Source: Thermofilaceae archaeon (GTDB taxonomy: Archaea > Thermoproteota > Thermoprotei > Thermofilales > Thermofilaceae). Taken from it: a stretch of DNA of 64,000 nucleotides. Numbering within the stretch: the first letter of the stretch is position 1; every line of letters starts with the position of its first letter. Both the position numbers and the translations under genes were made by a program. Below the pieces are notes generated by a model. It made no database searches. It worked only from the letters and a program-made list of their open reading frames with translations, and was not told where the DNA came from. Location of the stretch: contig JALVKT010000092.1 of the NCBI GenBank assembly GCA_027027675.1, forward strand, positions 21,048 through 85,047. The letters are read 5' to 3'. Shown here in pieces: positions 16,083-24,838 of the stretch.

Positions 16083-17918
16083 ATGGATATCCTAGGTAAA
16101 ATGGGGAGCCTTGTAGGTTACGCGTACGCGGTATTTAGCTGGGCGGGAGACCTTGTAACAAAAATATACCCAGAGCTCTACGATGACATAGTATCTGCAG
16201 ACATGAAAGTGTACCCGCCAGCTTATGCCGCTCTCGTCGTGTTCGCGACAATATTAACATTTATTATAGGTATTGTAATAGGTGTTCCAATATTCATTCT
16301 CTCCAGACTATACGTTTCGCCGTTCTTTAATCCCTCGCTAGCGCCGATCCTCGTAGCTCTAGCGATTTTGGTGTTGCCAGGCCTAGTCTTCGTTACTCTT
16401 TTGTTTTTACCTAAAATGAAGGTTGTATCACGTGAGTCAAGGTTTGACTTAGAGATCCCCTATCTTTCAGTCTACATCACAGTGATGGCTACAGGCGGAA
16501 TATCCCCCTATGTAAGCTTTGAAAGACTTGCCCGCGCGCCAAGCATACTCTTTCAGGAGATAAAGCGTGAAGCCCAAAGATTTTACCTGAGAGTAAGGGC
16601 TATGGGAATAGACCCCCTGACAGCCATAGAGGAGTCGGCCAAGAGGGTTCCTCACAGAGGATATAAGCAGCTGATGAACGGCTACGCGTCGACGCTGAGG
16701 GCTGGCGGCGACGTTGTAGGCTACCTTAACCGACAGACAGAGATCATGCTGACAGAGAGGGTTTCACAGATAAAAACTGTGGGAGAGAGAATCGCCACCC
16801 TGATGGAGGCTTACATGGCGGTCATACTCCTCTCCTCCCTCACGATGTATGTCCTCTTCGTGGTAAACATGGCTCTGAGCCAGGCTGGCCTGGGAATAGG
16901 GGGAGGCGCCATGCAGTTCATCTTAATGTCGTACATAGTGATGCCGTTGCTCTCAGGAACATTCATTTACCTGGCCGACCTCATGCAGCCGAAATACCCC
17001 GTTTATGACAAGACACCTTACATAGTATTCTTCGGGGTCGGGCTCCCCCTAACAATACTGTTAATGTTTGCAATGGTAGCACCCTTCATACTCCCGCCAC
17101 CCCTGTCGACAATATTAAAGCGCGTCTTCTACCCGCTCGTCCTGCTTACCGAGAAAATTACCTACGGCCTCGGCATGCAAAAAGGCTTCGAATCGGGCGT
17201 TGGAATAATAATAGCGCTCGCCGTCGGCCTCATCCCCGGAATGATCGTGGAGATGCGGTCCTCGCTGAAGTACAGCGGCATACAGTACGGGCTCACACGC
17301 TTCCTCAGAGACCTCGTAGAAGTAAGGAAAACCGGCATGGCCCCTGAAAAATGCATTATAAACCTTAGAGACAGGGACTATGGACGCTTCTCAAAATATC
17401 TTAAGGAAATAGCCCGACAAGTCGGATGGGGCGTATCCCTTCAACGCATATTTCAGCGCTTTGCCCAAGGCATGAAAAACTGGTTTGCACTTATCTCCAT
17501 GTTCTTGCTGGTGGAAAGCATCGAGGTAGGCGGTGGAACCCCAAGGACGCTTGAAGCTCTGGCAAGCTACGCGGAAACCCTGGAAATGGTGGAGAAGGAG
17601 AAAAAGTCGATGCTCAAGCCGCTGATGCTCATACCCTACGTAGGCGCGCTCATCATAGTCATCGTGGTTCTCATCCTGGTTAGCTTCATGTCCTACATAC
17701 TCGGATTCGCGGGAGCCGCTATTTCATCAAACCAGCTGACAAGCATGTTCCTCCCGCCAGTCATACTGAACAGTTATTTCATGGGGCTCGTCGCCGGCAA
17801 GATAAGCTCGGAGAGAGTAGCGGCAGGCTTCAAACACGCGCTCCTCCTCCTCCTGGCAAACCTTGGAGCAATGGTTGTAACGCCGCCGCTCACAGTCAGC
17901 CTTATACCAAAGCTTTAG
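16083..17918 (+). CDS. TadC-like membrane protein with two T2SSF domains
   Basis: Polytopic inner-core membrane protein of a type IV pilus-like machine, 611 residues. Two type II secretion F domains can be seen, one around residues 125-260 and one around 400-545, each followed by paired hydrophobic helices (for example VILLSSLTMYVLFVVNMAL and ALIIVIVVLILVSFMSYIL). An N-terminal pair of hydrophobic helices at about 50-110 precedes them. It faces the ATPase gene across a shared promoter of about 100 nt, which supports one system. No prepilin or prepilin peptidase gene is in the window, so the assembled structure cannot be named. Confidence 0.85.
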   Translation: MDILGKMGSLVGYAYAVFSWAGDLVTKIYPELYDDIVSADMKVYPPAYAALVVFATILTFIIGIVIGVPIFILSRLYVSPFFNPSLAPILVALAILVLPGLVFVTLLFLPKMKVVSRESRFDLEIPYLSVYITVMATGGISPYVSFERLARAPSILFQEIKREAQRFYLRVRAMGIDPLTAIEESAKRVPHRGYKQLMNGYASTLRAGGDVVGYLNRQTEIMLTERVSQIKTVGERIATLMEAYMAVILLSSLTMYVLFVVNMALSQAGLGIGGGAMQFILMSYIVMPLLSGTFIYLADLMQPKYPVYDKTPYIVFFGVGLPLTILLMFAMVAPFILPPPLSTILKRVFYPLVLLTEKITYGLGMQKGFESGVGIIIALAVGLIPGMIVEMRSSLKYSGIQYGLTRFLRDLVEVRKTGMAPEKCIINLRDRDYGRFSKYLKEIARQVGWGVSLQRIFQRFAQGMKNWFALISMFLLVESIEVGGGTPRTLEALASYAETLEMVEKEKKSMLKPLMLIPYVGALIIVIVVLILVSFMSYILGFAGAAISSNQLTSMFLPPVILNSYFMGLVAGKISSERVAAGFKHALLLLLANLGAMVVTPPLTVSLIPKL

Positions 17919-17931
17919 CTGGCGCAGAGGC

Positions 17932-18477
17932 ATGGCGATACTCATCACGGGCACACCTGGCGTGGGAAAAACCACGCTTTCAACACTTCTTTCAGAAAAA
18001 ACAGGGCGGCCCCACATAGAACTAGCAGAACTTGTAAAGCGGGAAAAACTGTACGTAGGCTACGATGAGGAGTCACAGTCATACATTGTCGATGAAGAAA
18101 GGGTGAAGAAACGTCTTCGAGACATGCTCACGTGTAAGGAAATAGTTGACACACACGTAGTAAGCGCACTACCGCGCGAAAAAATAAGCCTAGCCATAGT
18201 GTTAAGGCTTGACCCCCAAGTTTTAGAGAAGCGGCTGAAGCAGAGGCGGTACCCTCCAGTTAAAATAAAGAGCAATGTGGAGTCCGAAATTCTGGGCTAT
18301 GTGACTGTCGATGCGGTAAACCTATTCGGAGAAGAAAGGGTTAACGAGATAGACGTTACAGGGCTTACACCTGAAGAGACATTAAAACTAGTGCTCTCAA
18401 TAATAGAGGGCGTTGAAAGAAGAAGGCCGGGAAAAATAGATTGGCTTGAAAAATACTGGAGTCTCCTGCAAGAATAG
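17932..18477 (+). CDS. Fap7-like adenylate kinase (COG1936)
   Basis: P-loop NMP kinase of 181 residues with GTPGVGKTT at 7-15 and a DTHVVSALP segment. It matches archaeal homologues of Fap7/hCINAP, which have adenylate kinase activity and act in late 40S/30S subunit maturation in eukaryotes and archaea. It begins 13 nt after the membrane protein gene but has no functional tie to it. Adenylate kinase activity is a family inference. Confidence 0.82.
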   Translation: MAILITGTPGVGKTTLSTLLSEKTGRPHIELAELVKREKLYVGYDEESQSYIVDEERVKKRLRDMLTCKEIVDTHVVSALPREKISLAIVLRLDPQVLEKRLKQRRYPPVKIKSNVESEILGYVTVDAVNLFGEERVNEIDVTGLTPEETLKLVLSIIEGVERRRPGKIDWLEKYWSLLQE

Positions 18478-18499
18478 AGTTAATATTCTTTCCCCTCCA

Positions 18500-18512
18500 A
18501 TTATTTATAGTT
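18500..18512 (+). promoter_or_regulatory. TATA box for a leaderless transcript
   Basis: ATTATTTATAGTT lies about 26 nt before the TTG/ATG start pair at 18531/18534 of the transaldolase-like gene, so transcription should begin at or next to the start codon. Confidence 0.55.
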
Positions 18513-18533
18513 TTAAAAGACCCCTTCTACTTG

Positions 18534-20705
18534 ATGACGTCGGAAAGGATTATAGAGGTACTCAGGAATAGCAGGCCGGGCGAACTAGAGTACCCGCCAC
18601 CTGTGAGAGACCACTCAGCGCTAGTCGTCTACACAGCACTTAAAGGATACCCTGCTCTCGCAGCCGACCACCTTTTAAACCCGGCGATAACAGACGAGCT
18701 AGCAGATATTATAGGACAGGTAAACCGTAAACTCCACCTAGAACTTCTCAGAACATATGAGGACAAGGACTATGCTGCAAGCGAAGAAAGAGTAACCAAG
18801 ATAGCGAGGATCTACGATGTACTCATAGAGATAGGGCTAAACCTAATAGGCTTCGAATACATATGGGCCGGCCTTACACCTGAAGAACGCGAGGCCCTCC
18901 TATCACTGATAGAAGAAGAGTTAAGGGAAGCTGAAGAACTCGAGGAGAAAGCCCTTGGATCAAAGGACATTGCAAACGCGGTTGTAAAACTCAAGATAGA
19001 AGACATGAAGAAGGTCATGGCCGGCGACCCCAAACGCGTCGGAATGGTCGCGTGGATGGGTGAACGCGTTGAAGGCCGTTTGGATCCGAGCAAACCTACA
19101 ATTTCATTCCTCGAGGAGATGAAGAAGGAGATAAGAAGCAACGCGTACTACAGGATGTCCCTCCTCGGCCTCTGCCGCTTCGGGAATGACTATGCTCTAG
19201 GCCTGAGATGGCTAAGGCGCCTCGGCTACGTCCAGGTATCGACAAACCCGCAGCTCGCCGCCATTGCATATAGGGATGACCCTACACTCTGGGAAAAGTT
19301 TAAGGAATACCTAAGGAGCCACCCCGAGCTCCTCGATAACCCCGAGGAGCGGGGCGACGAGCTGGCAATGGCCGCAACACTGATAGCCCTATGGCCGAAC
19401 ATGGAGGTTTTCAGGCCCGTAGCGTACCTGCTCGACTTCCAGGACGGCATGATAAGCTACCAGCTCAACCCCAATGTTGCCGACAGCGTTGAAGGAAGCG
19501 TCAGTGACGCACTGAAAATATACTCCCTCTGCGAAGACTACTTCGCAAAATACGACCAGTACCTCCTCTGGGGATGGCCCACAACGGTTGAGAGGGCAAG
19601 ACCCAACATAGTGTTTAAGGTTGCCGGCTCCTCACCAGCAGCCATCGACATCACGCGGATATTGGAAAGCTACGGTATAGGCACCAACAATACTGTCACA
19701 TATACAGTAGCCCAGGAAATACAGCTTATACTCGCAAAAATCGAGGGAAGAGCCCAAGCCAAGAAGAGGGGCCTAAGGCTCACAAAAGTCTACGAGACAA
19801 ACATGGGTGGCCGCCTCGAAGGCCACCTTAGAGAGGTGAAAGCGGCCGAGCTCATACGCGAAGCCCTTAAACGCCTCGAAAAACCCGAAGAAGAACTGGC
19901 CGAGCTAGCGAAGAAGCTCGGCGTCCCCGAGGCGCCCATTGGGGGAGTGTGGAGAGGCCCCTCCGGCTGGGGCTTCAACGTCGAGGCAAAGACACTCGAC
20001 GAGAAGATCGAATTAGTTGCATACAGAGCCTATCTAAAGCCGCTCACCAAGGAGCCTTTCGCCGAGTTCCTAGCGAAAGCTGGCGTATGTGGAGGCACCC
20101 CAGAAGAGGTGATGGAGTGCCTGAAGACCTGGGAGGAGGCTATCGGCATGGCGGGGACGCTGGTGGCACAGAGGGTATGGTGGGTCTTCTTCAGCCCCGA
20201 AAATAGGGAGAAGTGGATAGCATACATCGTCAAGAAGTACGGCGTCACACCGGAAGATGCCGAGGAGATACTTGACGGGATAGACGTCCTCCCAGCCTCC
20301 AAACGTAAACCCGCGGACACGTATCTCACACTTGCAAGCCGCAACATGACTAATACCGAGTTCCCCAACCACCAGCTCAACGTGCACAAAGAGTACGCCG
20401 AGAAAAAGGTAAGACTGGAAGACTATGCCGAGTCAATAACATGGAGCCATGACCCCAAGTACGTGGAGATACTATCCCACATGGAGGACTTTAGGAAAGC
20501 CTACGAGCTAACCCCAGAACTCCTGGAGGTGCTCAAGGAGGTCGGCATCGAGGGAGTAGAAGAGTGGGGTACTGGAGGCACGACCCCCGAGGAGTGGGTG
20601 ACCTTTGGCTCCCGAGTGAAGACTATGAAAGGGTTTACCGAGGCCTACAATGCGTTCAAAGAAAAGTGTATTGCAATAGCAAAAGAGGTGGCCGCTGAGA
20701 CGTAG
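18534..20705 (+). CDS. Very large transaldolase-like protein, function unknown
   Basis: Protein of 723 residues with transaldolase-fold signatures spread over about 450 residues: GYVQVSTNPQLAAIA (compare the family TTNP motif), ISYQLNPNVADS, NIVFKVAG with a lysine at codon 19617-19619 (K362) at the position of the Schiff-base lysine, GIGTNNTVTYTVAQE (compare GIxxNxTLxFSxxQ), and ETNMGGRLEGHL (compare SPFVGRxD). Known transaldolases are 210-380 residues; here about 215 helical residues precede the barrel and further segments are inserted after it. Many archaea lack transaldolase. The reaction is not known; aldol or sugar-phosphate chemistry is plausible. TATA position suggests a leaderless mRNA. 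Confidence 0.6.
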   Translation: MTSERIIEVLRNSRPGELEYPPPVRDHSALVVYTALKGYPALAADHLLNPAITDELADIIGQVNRKLHLELLRTYEDKDYAASEERVTKIARIYDVLIEIGLNLIGFEYIWAGLTPEEREALLSLIEEELREAEELEEKALGSKDIANAVVKLKIEDMKKVMAGDPKRVGMVAWMGERVEGRLDPSKPTISFLEEMKKEIRSNAYYRMSLLGLCRFGNDYALGLRWLRRLGYVQVSTNPQLAAIAYRDDPTLWEKFKEYLRSHPELLDNPEERGDELAMAATLIALWPNMEVFRPVAYLLDFQDGMISYQLNPNVADSVEGSVSDALKIYSLCEDYFAKYDQYLLWGWPTTVERARPNIVFKVAGSSPAAIDITRILESYGIGTNNTVTYTVAQEIQLILAKIEGRAQAKKRGLRLTKVYETNMGGRLEGHLREVKAAELIREALKRLEKPEEELAELAKKLGVPEAPIGGVWRGPSGWGFNVEAKTLDEKIELVAYRAYLKPLTKEPFAEFLAKAGVCGGTPEEVMECLKTWEEAIGMAGTLVAQRVWWVFFSPENREKWIAYIVKKYGVTPEDAEEILDGIDVLPASKRKPADTYLTLASRNMTNTEFPNHQLNVHKEYAEKKVRLEDYAESITWSHDPKYVEILSHMEDFRKAYELTPELLEVLKEVGIEGVEEWGTGGTTPEEWVTFGSRVKTMKGFTEAYNAFKEKCIAIAKEVAAET

Positions 20706-20756
20706 CCGGAGGGGGTATTATTTATATTCCATTGTTTTTCTTGACAACTTGGCGCG

Positions 20757-21188
20757 ATGAAGGAGAAAGTACTGGGGGTGGGAGTAGGAAGACATCTAAT
20801 CGTAGAGATGTTCGAATGCAACCCAAAGGCTCTTGATAGTCTAAAGACCGTCAAAGAAGCCCTTATAGACGCCGCGGTAGCCTCGAATAGCACAGTGGTG
20901 GGGTTTGACTTCTACCGGTTTAAGCCCCACGGCATCAGCGGCTACGTGCTCATCGCCGAGTCCCACATTTCTGTCCACACATGGCCCGAAAGAGGATATG
21001 CGGCAGTAGACGTTTTCACCTGCGGGCCCCACACGAACCCCTGGAAAGGACTCGAAGTACTAAAGGAGAGATTCGGCGCGAAAAAAGTCACAATAGTCGA
21101 GATCACGCGTGGCGTCGGCATTGAACAGTACGACGGGTACTGGGAGCCAGAAAAGGAGAGAACCTTGGAGGCACCTGCTAAAGCATAA
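20757..21188 (+). CDS. speH: Pyruvoyl-dependent S-adenosylmethionine or arginine decarboxylase proenzyme
   Basis: Self-cleaving proenzyme of 143 residues of polyamine synthesis. ESHISVHTWPE carries the cleavage site, E68/S69, where the serine becomes the pyruvoyl group; H74 and the later C89 in FTCG are the processing and catalytic residues. Crenarchaea have two close paralogues, one for S-adenosylmethionine and one for arginine; I cannot separate them from this sequence alone, so the symbol is tentative. It has its own promoter-like A/T stretch (TATTATTTATATTCC, about 20716). Confidence 0.85.
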   Translation: MKEKVLGVGVGRHLIVEMFECNPKALDSLKTVKEALIDAAVASNSTVVGFDFYRFKPHGISGYVLIAESHISVHTWPERGYAAVDVFTCGPHTNPWKGLEVLKERFGAKKVTIVEITRGVGIEQYDGYWEPEKERTLEAPAKA

Positions 21189-21220
21189 ACTAGCTTCTAT
21201 ATTTTTTAGGGACGAGAACC

Positions 21221-22252
21221 TTGGGCTCCCTCCTTACACCTATAATTCGTCCTGTCCATAAGATAGGGCTTCGAGGCTTAAGAAACAAGATTTTCGCGGT
21301 TGACGCGTTAAACGCGATATACCAGTTTCTAGCACTTATACGGATGCCGACGGGGGAGCCCTTCAAGGATGAAAAAGGCAGGATAACTTCCCATCTTATA
21401 GGCTTATCTACACGTTACTCCAGGCTCGCCTATGAGTACCACTGCAGCTTTATCTTCGTGTTCGACGGTCCTCCCCATCCACTCAAGAAAAGAGAACTCG
21501 AAAGAAGGAGAAAGATTAGAGAAAAAGCCCTAAAAGAATGGCTAAAAGCGTTAGAGCAGGGGAGGCTCGACGAGGCCTTCTCAAAAGCAGTAGTTTCCTC
21601 AGCCGTGAACGAATACATTATCCAAAGCTCCAAAAAACTGCTAAAGCTTATGGGTTTTCCCATAGTAGACGCGCCCCACGACGCAGAGGCACAGGCAGCC
21701 TTTATCGTAAACAGGGGAGATGCATGGGCCGCCAACACCATGGACTGGGATTTCCTGCTCTACGGTGGAGAAAGAATGGTGCGTTACATAACAATAACAG
21801 GAGAAGAGTGGCTCCCCTCGAAGGGGTATTCGAGAAAGCTTTCCCCAGAACTCATAGTGTTGAAAGAGGTTCTCAGAGAGCTCAAAATAACGCGGAAACA
21901 GTTGGTGGAAATAGCGGTACTAGTAGGCACCGACTACAATGAAGGAGTGAAGGGTATAGGACCGGTAAAAGCGCTACGCCTAGTCAAAAAATACGGGTCA
22001 ATAGAGAATATGCCGCCAACTATAAGGGAAAAAGTTGACCCTCACTGGAGGGAAATCGTTAATCTATACATGAACCCCCCGGTTTACACAAACTACGACA
22101 TAGTTTTTCATCCTCCCGACTCTCAGGGGATCTACGAGTTCTTAGTTAAAGAACACTCGTTTTCTCCGAAAAGGGTTTTAACGGTAATAGAGCGTCTAGA
22201 GAAGGCCTATAATGCGCTACACGGGCAAAAAACCATTACAGGGTATCTTTAA
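21221..22252 (+). CDS. fen: Flap endonuclease 1
   Basis: Structure-specific nuclease that removes 5' flaps during Okazaki-fragment maturation and repair; 343 residues from TTG 21221. Acidic metal ligands: D28, D82, then HDAEAQ (154-156), D175, D177 and D238 (GTDYNEGVKGIGP). The position that is glutamate in the usual S/C-E-x-E motif is aspartate (D154) here, and the surrounding text (NTMDWDFLLYG) is divergent. The tail QKTITGYL is a PCNA-interacting box. The stop overlaps the ligase ATG by one base, so nick-making and nick-sealing enzymes are cotranslated. Confidence 0.92.
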   Translation: MGSLLTPIIRPVHKIGLRGLRNKIFAVDALNAIYQFLALIRMPTGEPFKDEKGRITSHLIGLSTRYSRLAYEYHCSFIFVFDGPPHPLKKRELERRRKIREKALKEWLKALEQGRLDEAFSKAVVSSAVNEYIIQSSKKLLKLMGFPIVDAPHDAEAQAAFIVNRGDAWAANTMDWDFLLYGGERMVRYITITGEEWLPSKGYSRKLSPELIVLKEVLRELKITRKQLVEIAVLVGTDYNEGVKGIGPVKALRLVKKYGSIENMPPTIREKVDPHWREIVNLYMNPPVYTNYDIVFHPPDSQGIYEFLVKEHSFSPKRVLTVIERLEKAYNALHGQKTITGYL

Positions 22253-23853
22253 TGAATTTCGAAGAACTTGTTAAAGTCGCAAGAAAAGTAGAAAACACGA
22301 CGTCTAGGAAAGAGAAAATCCGACTCCTGGCCGACTTCTTTTCACGATTGAACCCTGAGGAAGCAGCCATCGCTGCACGTCTCCTTTCAGGGAGGATTTT
22401 CCCGGAGTACCGAGACGTTGCCTTAGGCGTGGGGTGGTCCACTTTACGCGAAGCATTGTCCATGAAGTCCACGGTAAAACCGCTTACCACATTTTACGCT
22501 AAGGTTACTCTCAAGGAACTTGTTAGTGTCCTTGAAAAGACCGCAAATACTTCCTCGAGAAAAAAGAAAATCTCCTATATCTACTCCCTAATATCGAGGA
22601 TGAGCGACGAGGAAATAGAGTTCTTACTCAGGATAATTTTCGGAGAAGTACGTATAGGCGCGAATATAGGCATCCTATTAGAGACAGCCGCCAAGCTGGC
22701 ACACTGTAAACTGGAAATCGTTAGGCGCGCATACATGTACCTCTCTGACATCGGAGACGTGATAAGCACTGCTATAAAGGGAGGCTGCAAAGCCCTGGAA
22801 ACAGTCAAAATAACTCTTTTCCGCCCGGTAAAGCCGATGCTCGCGGCAATGGCCTACACCGTAGAGGAGATACTACGCGAACATGGCGGAAAGACCGCTC
22901 TCGAGTACAAGTATGATGGGGTGAGGGTGCAGGTTCATAGGAAAGGACGATCCGTAAAGGTTTTCTCGCGTAGACTAAGTGACATTACACCCTACGTCCC
23001 AGAAGCCGTATCAGCAGCTGAGAAGGCAGGAGCAGACGAGTTTATCCTTGACGGAGAAGCCGTGGGAGTCGAAGGGGGTAAACCTATAGCCTTCCAGGAG
23101 ATATCCCGTCGTATTAGAAGAAAGAAAGACAAAGAAAAATTCTTCTCCAGAATACCGCTTCACGTATACTTTTTTGACATACTATACCTTAACGGCAGAG
23201 ACCTTACATCCCTAAAATATATTGAGAGGCGCCGCATCTTAGAAAGCATCTGCAATGAGGAATGCCTTGCAAGAATGACCGTCACGTCGAACCTTAATGA
23301 GGCCTCAAGCTTCTATAGCTCAGCCATAGAAGCAGGCCACGAAGGAGTCATGGCGAAACGGCTAGACAGCCCCTACGAGCCAGGCACAAGGGGTAAACAC
23401 TGGCTAAAACTAAAGGCCTCCGACACCATAGACTGTGTAATAGTCGCCGCCGAGTGGGGCCACGGTAGACGTAGCGGCTGGCTCAGCGACTACCACCTAG
23501 CGGTTTACGACGAAAAGAACGACCGCTTTGTAAGGGTTGGGAAGACCTATAAGGGCCTGACGGACGCGGAGTTCGAGGAGATGACGAAGCGCCTGCTAGA
23601 ACTCAAGGTTGCAGAGGAAGACTATATCGTATATGTTAAGCCCGAGATAGTGGTTGAAGTCGAGTATGCCGAGATACAGAGGAGTCCCCGCTACGAGTCT
23701 GGCTACGCGCTACGCTTCGCCCGAATAAAAAGGATAAGGTGGGACAGAAGCCCCTACGACATCACAACACTAGAAGAACTGGAGAAGCGCTACCAAGCCC
23801 AGCACAGAAGAGGTGCCTCTGGTGAGAACAATTCGAGTAGAGCCGCTGGCTGA
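22252..23853 (+). CDS. lig: ATP-dependent DNA ligase
   Basis: Seals nicks after flap removal. The N-terminal DNA-binding domain covers about 1-190; the adenylation motif is KYDGVR with nucleophile K220; later motifs include DGEAVG, EGVMAKR, and WLKLK. The length of 533 is shorter than the roughly 600 of many crenarchaeal ligases, with a short hydrophilic tail. It starts one base inside the fen stop codon and its last 41 nt overlap the next gene. Confidence 0.93.
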   Translation: MNFEELVKVARKVENTTSRKEKIRLLADFFSRLNPEEAAIAARLLSGRIFPEYRDVALGVGWSTLREALSMKSTVKPLTTFYAKVTLKELVSVLEKTANTSSRKKKISYIYSLISRMSDEEIEFLLRIIFGEVRIGANIGILLETAAKLAHCKLEIVRRAYMYLSDIGDVISTAIKGGCKALETVKITLFRPVKPMLAAMAYTVEEILREHGGKTALEYKYDGVRVQVHRKGRSVKVFSRRLSDITPYVPEAVSAAEKAGADEFILDGEAVGVEGGKPIAFQEISRRIRRKKDKEKFFSRIPLHVYFFDILYLNGRDLTSLKYIERRRILESICNEECLARMTVTSNLNEASSFYSSAIEAGHEGVMAKRLDSPYEPGTRGKHWLKLKASDTIDCVIVAAEWGHGRRSGWLSDYHLAVYDEKNDRFVRVGKTYKGLTDAEFEEMTKRLLELKVAEEDYIVYVKPEIVVEVEYAEIQRSPRYESGYALRFARIKRIRWDRSPYDITTLEELEKRYQAQHRRGASGENNSSRAAG

Positions 23854-24808
23854 CGAAAGCCTAGGAGTCAGGTCTATGGCGCTTCTCGTAGAAATCGGAG
23901 TAGACACTATACTCTTCGACGCTGGAGTAAGCCTGGCCCCCAAGCGTTACGGGCTTCCACCTCACCCCTCGGAGCTTGAAGCGTTAGAAGCCGCGAGAAA
24001 GAGGATATTAAAAGCGGCGTCAAAGGCAAATGTCGTCTTTACAAGCCACTATCACAAGGACCACTATACTCCCAACGCTTATTCTCTCTACGAGGCCTCC
24101 TCGCCAGACATATTCAAGAAGACATACTCGGGAAAGAACGTTATAGCACTGGACCCCAACGTGGGGACGACGCGTAACCAGGTTAAACGCGCGCAGGTTT
24201 TCTTCAGGGCATTAGCGGGGAAAGCGAAGATAACGAGGATGAGTGGAGGAGAGACATATTCTCTCTCGGAGGCATGCAGTGTAAAAGGGCTTCTCTTTAG
24301 CCACGGCGAAGGCAAACTGGGGAAGGTTCTAGCAGCACTCCTAATATGCGAGGAGCAGCATGTCTTACTGTATATTCCGGACGTGCAAGGCCCCCCGTCA
24401 AGGAGCAGTGCAGAACAAATAGTGAAACTTGCCCCCAGAGTCTTAGTGATAGGTGGACCGCCACTATACCTAGCCGGAGGAAAGGTTTCCTTCCAAACAA
24501 TAAAGGATGAGATGAGCAACTTTGCCAAGATAATTAGAGAGCTCGGCGAGACCGGTACAAAAGTTTTCATCTCACACCATATACTACGTGATCCCTCCTG
24601 GGAAGACGCTCTAGAGGAATACGGGGTAGAAAGAGACTACTATTCTCTATATTCCGACCGCTACGGCAGAGAGCCAGAGCTACTAGAAGCCTACAGGCAG
24701 GCCCTCTACGAGTACAGCCCGCCCCCCAAGGACTACATAGAGCTGCTGCGCCGCTACGTCAACTCACTTCCCCGAGAAGTAATAGCGCTCGTTAAGGGAA
24801 AACGATAA
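23813..24808 (+). CDS. Metallo-beta-lactamase fold hydrolase, UPF0282 family (COG2248)
   Basis: Archaeal MBL-fold protein, 331 residues from GTG 23813, with zinc ligands HYHKDH (79-84) and later histidines in FSHGEG and ISHHI. It matches the UPF0282/COG2248 family; no substrate is known. It overlaps the ligase end by 41 nt and so probably shares its transcript, though nothing shows a joint function. Confidence 0.82.
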   Translation: MPLVRTIRVEPLADESLGVRSMALLVEIGVDTILFDAGVSLAPKRYGLPPHPSELEALEAARKRILKAASKANVVFTSHYHKDHYTPNAYSLYEASSPDIFKKTYSGKNVIALDPNVGTTRNQVKRAQVFFRALAGKAKITRMSGGETYSLSEACSVKGLLFSHGEGKLGKVLAALLICEEQHVLLYIPDVQGPPSRSSAEQIVKLAPRVLVIGGPPLYLAGGKVSFQTIKDEMSNFAKIIRELGETGTKVFISHHILRDPSWEDALEEYGVERDYYSLYSDRYGREPELLEAYRQALYEYSPPPKDYIELLRRYVNSLPREVIALVKGKR

Positions 24809-24838
24809 AATACGATTCTCAGTACTCCAGAGGTAGCC

